From the NCBI RefSeq assembly GCF_002086815.1, contig NZ_MVID01000033.1, positions 1-64,000 on the forward strand: a stretch of 64,000 nt of DNA. Direction: 5' to 3'. The notes beneath the pieces were generated by a model. That model saw only the letters and a list, made by a program, of their open reading frames with translations. It ran no database searches and had not been told where the DNA came from. Position numbers and translations under genes: made by a program. The stretch comes from Mycolicibacterium parafortuitum (GTDB lineage Bacteria > Actinomycetota > Actinomycetes > Mycobacteriales > Mycobacteriaceae). How positions within the stretch are numbered: position 1 is the stretch's first letter; each line of letters starts with the position of its first letter. Positions 58,143-64,000 of this stretch are shown one piece after another.

Positions 58143-58972
58143 ACCAGGCGCGGTGTCCCGTCGGGACCGCGGGTGATCAGCCCGCGCGCCTCGAACGCGG
58201 ACAGCCAGCCCTCCATCGGCCACTGTCCCCAGCGCCGGTGGAACACATGTGCATTGCGCACGATGTCGGTGAGGTGATCCACCGGCGGCCTCTGCACGTC
58301 ATGGTGCTGGTGGAACGCATGCGCGCCGCCGACCCACCGCATCGGTACGCCACGGGCTTGGGCGCACCGGGCGAAATCGGTGTCCTCGCCGCCATAACCC
58401 TCGTAGTCCTCGCAGAATCCGCCGACGGCGTGCCAGGTGGGCGCGCTCAGCGCGAACGACAGCGACCAGAACAGCGCATAGTCGCCGGTGTCGAGGACGG
58501 CGTCCTCCGGCGGGCACGGCCGGGCGGGGTGCGGGTCGACGGCCTCGGTGAGCCTGCTCAGGTCGTACCCCGTCGGGCCGGCCGGGGGCAGATAGGTGAC
58601 CGGACCGCACAGCAGCGCGTCCCGGTGTCTCGGGTCGGCGGCGACGGCGCGGTAACGAGCCATCAGCGTCGGTGACGGGATGCAGTCCACGTCGAGGAAG
58701 ACGATCACGTCCGCGCCCGCGTCGAGGGCGTGCGCAGCCCCGATATTGCGGGCTCTGGCGAGCGGCAGGTGCGCGCCGGCAGGGCATTCGATCACGGTGG
58801 CGTGCCCTGTGGCGTACCCGGAGTGCGCTTGTACCGCCCGGGCGATCGCCGGATCGTCGAGGGCGACGACGACGTGCAGGTCGGGTTGGTGGGTGCCCGC
58901 CCGCAGACCCCGGATCTGGCCGACGAGGTGTTCGTTCCTGCCGTGCGCGATCGTCACCACCGCCGCTCTCAC
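58121..58972 (-). CDS. Family-2-type glycosyltransferase
   Basis: 283 residues from GTG 58972, which overlaps the stop of the gene before it; an ATG at 58990 is the alternative. GT-A fold: V-V-T-I-A-H-G-R-N-E-H-L at the N-terminus, D-V-I-V-F-L-D-V-D-C-I-P as the DxD metal/sugar-nucleotide site near residue 100, and G-G-E-D-T-D-F-A-R near 205 as the acceptor/catalytic motif of galactosyltransferase-like members. There is no membrane segment. Donor and acceptor unknown. Last of a four-gene operon. Confidence 0.82.
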   Translation of the reverse strand: MRAAVVTIAHGRNEHLVGQIRGLRAGTHQPDLHVVVALDDPAIARAVQAHSGYATGHATVIECPAGAHLPLARARNIGAAHALDAGADVIVFLDVDCIPSPTLMARYRAVAADPRHRDALLCGPVTYLPPAGPTGYDLSRLTEAVDPHPARPCPPEDAVLDTGDYALFWSLSFALSAPTWHAVGGFCEDYEGYGGEDTDFARCAQARGVPMRWVGGAHAFHQHHDVQRPPVDHLTDIVRNAHVFHRRWGQWPMEGWLSAFEARGLITRGPDGTPRLVQLSGSS

Positions 58973-59970
58973 GGTGCCTGGCCCCGGCATCGCTCGGCGG
59001 TGGACTCGATCGCCGCCGCGGCGCGAGCGGCGGCCCCGTCGACCTGCCATCGCTCCCACCGGGACGGATCTGTGTCGCGGGCGCGGGCGAGCAGCCGCGG
59101 CCACTCGTCGTCGGCGGGCCACTCCGAGGCGGTGACGGCCAGCCGGTGGCGGGTCAGGACCTCGGCGGTGGCGTGCTGTTCGTCGAACGGGCGGGGCTGC
59201 GGGATCACGACGGCCGGGCGGCGCGCGGCCGCGACGTCGGCCACGCTGTTCTGACCGGCGTGGGTGACCACGACGTCGGCGGTGCAGATCGCCTCCCAGG
59301 GGTCCTCTACCCAGGTGCCGGAGCCGCCGCCGAGGCTGCGCCAGGTGATGCGGGATGCCCCGGCTTCCGGGGCGGCCGTGTCGAATCCGCCGCCGGCCCC
59401 GCCGAGCAGGAGCACGTCGAGATCATCGGGCCCGCAGCGGTGGTCATGGATTCGGCTGCGACCCTCGAAGCGGCTGATCCCGCCCACGTAGGACGTCTTG
59501 TCGGCGTGGCGGCCCAGCCAGTGCGGTGCGTTCAGTTCCCGCGGCCACGGCGCGACGATGTGGTCGGCGATCCGGTAGACGACGTCGTGCGGAGGGTCGG
59601 TGCGTTCGCCGGGCTGGGTCACGACGACGACCGGGACACCGAGCAACCGCAGAAAAATCGCGACCTCGACCGACACGTCGACCACGCACACGTCGGGCCT
59701 GGCCTCGGCCACCCACTTTGCGAGGGCCTGCATGCGGGCGCTGTATCCCGGGTCGTGGTGCGGCGCCCAGTGCAGCCCACCGTGGGCGGTCGGCTCGTGG
59801 ACGCGATCGGCTTCGTCGTCACGGGGAAGGTTGACGATCGCGGAGAACGGATGTGGTTGGGGCACAGATCGAGACGTCAGTGCCGTGACGGGCCTGCGCA
59901 GGTGTGCGCTGATGCTGACGGCCCGGGCCAGGTGCCCGAAGCCATGATGGTGAATGTAGTAGCCGATCAT
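58969..59970 (-). CDS. GT-B glycosyltransferase (MGT/MurG-like)
   Basis: 333 residues from ATG 59970. The start I-G-Y-Y-I-H-H-H-G-F-G-H-L-A-R-A is the acceptor-side loop of MurG-like GT-B enzymes. The donor side has L-L-L-G-G-A-G-G-G, then V-V-T-H-A-G-Q-N-S-V-A-D-V and P-R-P-F-D-E-Q. Soluble. It begins 152 bases before the stop of the preceding gene, in another frame. Both frames look truly coding at their N- and C-parts, so the overlap is real or the neighbour has lost its stop. Confidence 0.8.
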   Translation of the reverse strand: MIGYYIHHHGFGHLARAVSISAHLRRPVTALTSRSVPQPHPFSAIVNLPRDDEADRVHEPTAHGGLHWAPHHDPGYSARMQALAKWVAEARPDVCVVDVSVEVAIFLRLLGVPVVVVTQPGERTDPPHDVVYRIADHIVAPWPRELNAPHWLGRHADKTSYVGGISRFEGRSRIHDHRCGPDDLDVLLLGGAGGGFDTAAPEAGASRITWRSLGGGSGTWVEDPWEAICTADVVVTHAGQNSVADVAAARRPAVVIPQPRPFDEQHATAEVLTRHRLAVTASEWPADDEWPRLLARARDTDPSRWERWQVDGAAARAAAAIESTAERCRGQAP

Positions 59971-61057
59971 CTGCGCTTTCGCTCCTGGCAACGATCATCT
60001 GCCGGTAGAGGGACAGGTAGGCGCCGACCATCGCGCCGGCCGAGCAGCGGCGCAGCGCGTGGGCACGCACCCTCGGCCGCGCCAGCCGTGCCGCCTCGGG
60101 GATCGCGGCGGCCAGCGCGTGCACGTCGTCCGGCGGTACCAGCCGTCCGGATTCCGCGGACAGCAGTTCGGGGATCCCGCCGCGGTCGAATGCGACCACC
60201 GGGGTTCCGCAGCTCATCGCCTCGGCGACCACGAGGCCGTACGGTTCGTCCCACACCGGGGTGACCAGCGCGACGGCCGCGGCGCCCACCAGATGGGCCA
60301 GATCCCGGTGCGTGAGGTGGCCGGCGTAGCGCGCGCCCGGGCCCAGGCGGGGTGCGACCTGATCGGCGAAGTACGCCCGATCGGAGATCGGTCCGGCCAG
60401 CGTGATGGGTCGCCCGGCGATCCGGGCGGCATCGATGGCCAGATGCGGTGCCTTCTCTGCGGTGAGGCGGCCGAACCAGACGACCGGCTCGCCGCCCGGC
60501 CCCAGCGGCCAGCTGCGGGCGTCGATTCCGTTGGGCACCACGGTGAACGGGACGCCGGCAGCGGACCACGTCGTCGCGGTGTGCTCGGAGACGGCGGCGA
60601 AGCGGGTTCCGCGCCCGCCGCAGGCCTGGATCGCCGATTCCAGCCACGGCGTCGGTGGAGTGTGCACCGTGGTGAGCATCGGGGTGGACAGCGTCGAGGC
60701 CATCGCGACCGGCAGGTAGTGCAGGCTGTGGTTGTGCACGACGTCGAAACTGTCGGCGTCCTGCCCGGCCAGTTGCAGCATCAGCGCGAGGTAGGCGTGG
60801 TGGTCGGACATGAAGTCCGCGGCGGGCATGGAGACGTCGGCGCGGGCGGCGTCGGACAGTTCGAGGCGGCGCACGGTCAGTGACGTGCAGTCCTGGCGGA
60901 CCTCGGAACCGGGTGCGGCATAGAGGGATACGCGGTGCCCCTGCCGGGCGAGTGCACGGGCCAGGTGCCACACGTGGGCCTCCAGCCCGCCCGCGAACGG
61001 CTGGCGGATGGGGAAGCGAGACGACCCGATCAGCGCGATCCGCAGCGGGCCGCTCAT
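59819..61057 (-). CDS. GT4-family glycosyltransferase with overlapping C-terminal tail
   Basis: 412 residues from ATG 61057, overlapping the previous stop (ATGA). R-Q-P-F-A-G-G-L-E-A-H-V-W-H-L-A is the usual GT4 opening, V-P-N-G-I-D the hinge, V-V-W-F-G-R-L-T-A-E-K-A-P the donor loop and E-P-Y-G-L-V-V-A-E-A-M-S-C-G-T-P-V-V the EX7E motif. The last 50 residues (after Y-R-Q-M-I-V-A) are Pro/Arg-rich, unlike the family, and lie over the next gene. Probably a recent stop loss or frameshift extended it. Confidence 0.82.
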   Translation of the reverse strand: MSGPLRIALIGSSRFPIRQPFAGGLEAHVWHLARALARQGHRVSLYAAPGSEVRQDCTSLTVRRLELSDAARADVSMPAADFMSDHHAYLALMLQLAGQDADSFDVVHNHSLHYLPVAMASTLSTPMLTTVHTPPTPWLESAIQACGGRGTRFAAVSEHTATTWSAAGVPFTVVPNGIDARSWPLGPGGEPVVWFGRLTAEKAPHLAIDAARIAGRPITLAGPISDRAYFADQVAPRLGPGARYAGHLTHRDLAHLVGAAAVALVTPVWDEPYGLVVAEAMSCGTPVVAFDRGGIPELLSAESGRLVPPDDVHALAAAIPEAARLARPRVRAHALRRCSAGAMVGAYLSLYRQMIVARSESADDRLLHSPSWLRAPGPGRQHQRTPAQARHGTDVSICAPTTSVLRDRQPSP

Positions 61058-62133
61058 CTGAGCACCTGTTCGTACACGCCGCGGTGCGCCTCGGCCAGCA
61101 TTGCGCGCTCCCTGTGCCGTTGCCGCCACGTGGCCCGCGGCGCGGGGATGCCGCCGAGCCAGTCGGAGTAGGCCCGTTCCACGGCGGTATGCAGGGAGCC
61201 GGCGTCGAATACATCCTCGGTGAACGTGAATTCGCGGCACGGCCGTTGCTGGGCGTAGAAGCCGCACGAGGGAGCCACGACGGCGGTGCCGAGGTCATAG
61301 CAGGCTTCCAGCCATCCGGAGTGGGTGCCGAACCGGTACGGCAGCACCGAGACCGCCAGCGAGGACAGGTAGTCCCAGAGTTCGTCCTCGCAGAAGTAGG
61401 GATGTTCGACGATACGGACGTGTTCGTGCTGTCCGAAGGAGCGAATCGCTTCCCCGATATGCGGTGCGTACCAGTGATTGTCGGGGACGAAGACCTCGTC
61501 GTGGATGTTGACGACCAGTTCGGCGGCGGGCAGTCCGGAGACGGTCTCGGTCAGCGCCTCCAGTATCGGCAGCGGATCCATGTTCGCGCGGATGCTCTTG
61601 AGGTGCACACCGACGGCAAAGGTGTCCGTGGCAGGGCGGGGTGCCTCGAGCCGGGCCCGGTCGAGCACATGCGGGTGGGGCAGTACGTGGGCGTCTCGGT
61701 CCCACCGGCGGCGGATCTCCTGTGCGGCACCGGGTGTCAGCGTGATCAGCGCATCGGCGGCGGCGACGAGGAGGTCTTGGCGCAGGATGTGCGGTTCGGG
61801 GTCTCGCTGGTGAGGATTGCGCAGGTCGTGGATAGTGCAGACGAGCGGTTTGGCGTGGGCCTTGAGTTCCTGCATCACCGCGGTCAGCGCGTCGGCGTCG
61901 ACGGCGTCGAATCCGAAGTGGATGTGGAACACGTCGAAGCGGTCGTGGTTCTCATTGACCCATCCGGGTTCGAGCATCAGCGGCGGCCACCACCCACCGG
62001 GCACCTTTCGGCCGTCGGTGGGCACCGGGTCGGCCAGTCGGGCCACGTCCGCGACCGACATGTCCGCCACCGAGGGGTCGGACAGGTGACGTACATAGAC
62101 GTGCGACGCAGGCACGGAAGCGACACGCAGCAA
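61054..62133 (-). CDS. GT-B glycosyltransferase, operon leader
   Basis: 359 residues. R-V-A-S-V-P-A-S-H-V-Y-V-R-H-L opens it. I-H-F-G-F-D-A, H-D-L-R-N-P-H and L-P-H-P-H-V-L follow in GT4 order. F-G-T-H-S-G-W-L-E-A-C-Y-D-L-G-T-A-V replaces the usual E-x7-E region. First gene of the four, with its promoter in the 149 bases before it. The set probably builds a short oligosaccharide on a lipid or small molecule; no polymerase or exporter is seen. Confidence 0.78.
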   Translation of the reverse strand: MLRVASVPASHVYVRHLSDPSVADMSVADVARLADPVPTDGRKVPGGWWPPLMLEPGWVNENHDRFDVFHIHFGFDAVDADALTAVMQELKAHAKPLVCTIHDLRNPHQRDPEPHILRQDLLVAAADALITLTPGAAQEIRRRWDRDAHVLPHPHVLDRARLEAPRPATDTFAVGVHLKSIRANMDPLPILEALTETVSGLPAAELVVNIHDEVFVPDNHWYAPHIGEAIRSFGQHEHVRIVEHPYFCEDELWDYLSSLAVSVLPYRFGTHSGWLEACYDLGTAVVAPSCGFYAQQRPCREFTFTEDVFDAGSLHTAVERAYSDWLGGIPAPRATWRQRHRERAMLAEAHRGVYEQVLR

Positions 62134-62282
62134 CGACGGCTCCTCTGCGGTAAAGGTCTTCCGGCAGGGCGGCTTTGGTCTACACCGCGGTCCTGTCCTG
62201 AAGACGAACGCCGAGCCTGCGTACCCTCGGTCGGGTGCTCAAAACGTGCCGCCGGGTCGGGCGCCCGCGGCACGAAGGCTCG

Positions 62283-63095
62283 CTAGGCCACCTGGTTTCG
62301 GCGCGCCGTCGTCAGCTCGTCGGCCGTGCCGTCGTTGACCGCCTGGCTGCGCAGCGTGCCCAGCGCCTTGGCCAGCAGCCGGCTCACGTGCATCTGTGAA
62401 TAGCCCATGCGTTCGGCGATCTGGGTCTGGGTCATCTCGTCGAAGAAGCGCAGCTTCAGCACCGCCTGCTCGCGCGGCGGCAGCTTCTCGATCAGCGGCC
62501 GGATGGTCTCCATGTCGAGCACGGTGTCCAGTCGCGCGTCAGGTTCGCCGAGAGTTTCGCGCAGTGCCACGAAATCGCCGTCGGGCCCCGTCGTGCTGTC
62601 GGTGGACAGCGTCGAGTAGTTGCTGCTGGCGATGGTCGCCTGGACGACCTCTTCGCGGTCGATCCCGAGGTGGGCGGCGACCTCGGTGGCTGTCGGGGCG
62701 CGACCGTGCATCTGTGTCAATTCCGCACGCGCACGCACCAATTGGCCGTTGAGGTCCTTGAGCCGACGCGGAACCTTGACCGCCCAGCCGCAGTCGCGGA
62801 AGTAGCGGCGGACCTCGCCCATGATGGTCGGGACGGCGAAGGCCAGGAAGTCCGATCCGCTGTCCGGATCGAAGCGCTTCACGGCATTGACCAGCCCGAC
62901 GCTGGCGACCTGGAACAGGTCGTCGTGCGACTGTCCGCGGCCCCGGAAGCGCCGGGCGGTGTGATCGGCCAGTGGAAGGGTCAGCGCGATGATGTCCTCG
63001 TGAAGTCTGCGGTACGCGGCCGACGTGGCGTCCAGCTTGCGCAGTTCACGGATCATGTTCGGCACATCGGCGTACTCGCGGCGGGCCTCAGACAA
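62283..63095 (-). CDS. SigF-type (group 3) sigma factor
   Basis: 270 residues. Region 2: L-A-D-H-T-A-R-R-F-R-G-R-G-Q-S-H-D-D-L-F-Q-V-A and F-A-V-P-T-I-M-G-E-V-R-R-Y-F-R-D. Region 3 around K-V-P-R-R-L-K-D-L. Region 4: L-P-P-R-E-Q-A-V-L-K-L-R-F-F then T-Q-T-Q-I-A-E-R-M-G-Y-S-Q-M-H-V-S-R. This is the general-stress/sporulation type regulated by anti-sigma partners, and closely similar to the next gene. No anti-sigma kinase gene is adjacent. Confidence 0.88.
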   Translation of the reverse strand: MSEARREYADVPNMIRELRKLDATSAAYRRLHEDIIALTLPLADHTARRFRGRGQSHDDLFQVASVGLVNAVKRFDPDSGSDFLAFAVPTIMGEVRRYFRDCGWAVKVPRRLKDLNGQLVRARAELTQMHGRAPTATEVAAHLGIDREEVVQATIASSNYSTLSTDSTTGPDGDFVALRETLGEPDARLDTVLDMETIRPLIEKLPPREQAVLKLRFFDEMTQTQIAERMGYSQMHVSRLLAKALGTLRSQAVNDGTADELTTARRNQVA

Positions 63096-63185
63096 CTCAA
63101 CAGCTCCTCTATCGGTCGACTACGGCTCGTCCCTGAACCAGGTAGCGCGGTTTACCCCGGGGGAGCGGTAGGCAAACCTGCCGGC

Positions 63186-64000
63186 TCAGCGCGCGATGCC
63201 CTCGGCGTCGTAGCCGACCTGATCGCGCAGCGTCGCCAGTGCGCGGGCCAGCAGCCGGGACACGTGCATCTGGGAGACGCCGATCTGCTCGGCGATCTGG
63301 CTCTGGGTCCGGTCGTCGAAGAACCGCAGCTTCAGTACCAGGCGGTCCCGCTCGGGCAGCGCAGCGAGCAGTGGTTGCACGGTGTTGACGTCGATGACCT
63401 TCTGGATGTTGTCGTCGGGCGCGCCGAAGGTGTCCTGCAGCGACAGTCCTTCGCCGTCGTTGCCGGTGTGCGTCGGTTGTTCGGTCGAGCGGGTCGAGTA
63501 CGCGTTCGCGGCGACCAGACCTTCGACGACCTCTTCGCGGTCGACCCCGAGGTACTCGGCGAGTTCGCTGGGAGTCGGCGCCCGGTTGAGTTGTTGGGTC
63601 AACTCCGCGCGCGCGGAGTTCAGCCGGACGTTGAGTTCCTTGAGGCGGCGCGGCACCTTCAGCGACCATCCGTGGTCGCGGAAGTACCGCCGCACCTCGC
63701 CCATCATCGTGGGGACCGCGAACGCGAGGAAATCGTTGGCGCTGTCGACGTCGAAGCGGTTGACGGCGTTGAGCAGGCCTACGCGCGCAACCTGGATCAG
63801 GTCTTCGTGGGTTTCGCCGCGGCCGCGGAAGCGGCGGGCGATGTGGTCGGCCAGCGGCAGGCAGCGCGCGATGATCGCTTCGCGCTGCCGCCGGTAGGCG
63901 GCGGATTCGGGGTCGAGGTCGGCCAGCTCGCGGAACATGTCCAGCACGTCGTGGTAGCTGTCGCGCCTGCGCGCGGGGGCGGGGGTTTCGCGGGGCGAAA
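63186..64000 (-). CDS. Second SigF-type sigma factor (start probably beyond window)
   Basis: At least 253 residues from GTG 63947, but the frame stays open to the edge (D-S-Y-H-D-V-L-D precedes it), so the true start may lie outside. Regions 2, 3 and 4 match the neighbour almost motif by motif (R-R-F-R-G-R-G-E-T-H-E-D-L, F-A-V-P-T-M-M-G-E-V-R-R-Y-F, S-Q-M-H-V-S-R-L-L-A-R-A-L). The two genes are a tandem duplication 90 bases apart. Divergence is greatest in the linker after region 3, so they may answer to different anti-sigma factors. Confidence 0.87.
   Translation of the reverse strand, partial: SPRETPAPARRRDSYHDVLDMFRELADLDPESAAYRRQREAIIARCLPLADHIARRFRGRGETHEDLIQVARVGLLNAVNRFDVDSANDFLAFAVPTMMGEVRRYFRDHGWSLKVPRRLKELNVRLNSARAELTQQLNRAPTPSELAEYLGVDREEVVEGLVAANAYSTRSTEQPTHTGNDGEGLSLQDTFGAPDDNIQKVIDVNTVQPLLAALPERDRLVLKLRFFDDRTQSQIAEQIGVSQMHVSRLLARALATLRDQVGYDAEGIAR

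Overview
The window is high-GC actinobacterial DNA, almost certainly a mycobacterium and probably a fast-growing Mycolicibacterium-type species. From about 14.7 to 46.9 kb the gene order follows the M. tuberculosis sigA-to-clpC2 stretch (Rv2703 down to Rv2667): sigA, ppgK, suhB, cei, dut, ceoC/ceoB, dxs, ribonuclease D, hemE-hemY-hemQ, msrB, aftC, a RibD-like reductase, zapE and clpC2. AftC (arabinan synthesis), a PPOX-fold F420-type oxidoreductase and ClpC2 support the placement. nhaA sits where I recall M. tuberculosis having ABC-transporter and ars genes.

Positions 54-14764 hold a compact integrated element of about 14.7 kb. A tyrosine integrase abuts the 3' end of sigA, and the last codons of sigA (RDYLD-stop) recur at the far left as an imperfect direct repeat (17 of 18 bp). 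The element has a leftward, tightly overlapping operon: integrase, two small proteins, a zinc-ribbon protein, a TOPRIM/ATPase replication protein, micro-ORFs, a WhiB-like protein, an HK97-type major capsid protein and a long tape-measure protein with an NlpC/P60-like Cys-His pair. I see no terminase, portal, tail tube, baseplate, holin or separate lysin. At its left end a rightward arm carries two zinc-finger proteins and a three-gene cassette (candidate toxin, XRE antitoxin, SecB-like chaperone) organised like a toxin-antitoxin-chaperone (TAC) system. The simplest reading is a phage satellite, like a capsid-forming phage-inducible island, that carries a TAC defence or stabilisation module. 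A decayed prophage is the main alternative.

The host block (14.7-47 kb) holds housekeeping genes: the primary sigma factor, polyphosphate glucokinase, envelope proteins, potassium-uptake subunits, a 23S-type RNA methyltransferase, isoprenoid entry (dxs), late haem synthesis, arabinan assembly, DNA alkylation repair coupled to an ECF sigma factor, and clpC2 with a pair of palindromic operators.

From 47 to 64 kb the content is more accessory. There is a tRNA cluster (Val-GAC, Cys, Gly on the minus strand; Val-CAC on the plus strand). A 1.8-kb segment with a MASE1-like/GGDEF diguanylate cyclase is flanked by a duplicated tRNA-Val 3' end. A four-gene importer operon (binding lipoprotein, FhuF-like [2Fe-2S] protein, permease, ATPase) lies behind a cobalamin riboswitch. 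A stress and regulatory group follows (CsbD-like, STAS, CheY-like receiver, TetR), then a four-glycosyltransferase operon, then two tandem SigF-type sigma factors, the second of which may run off the right edge.
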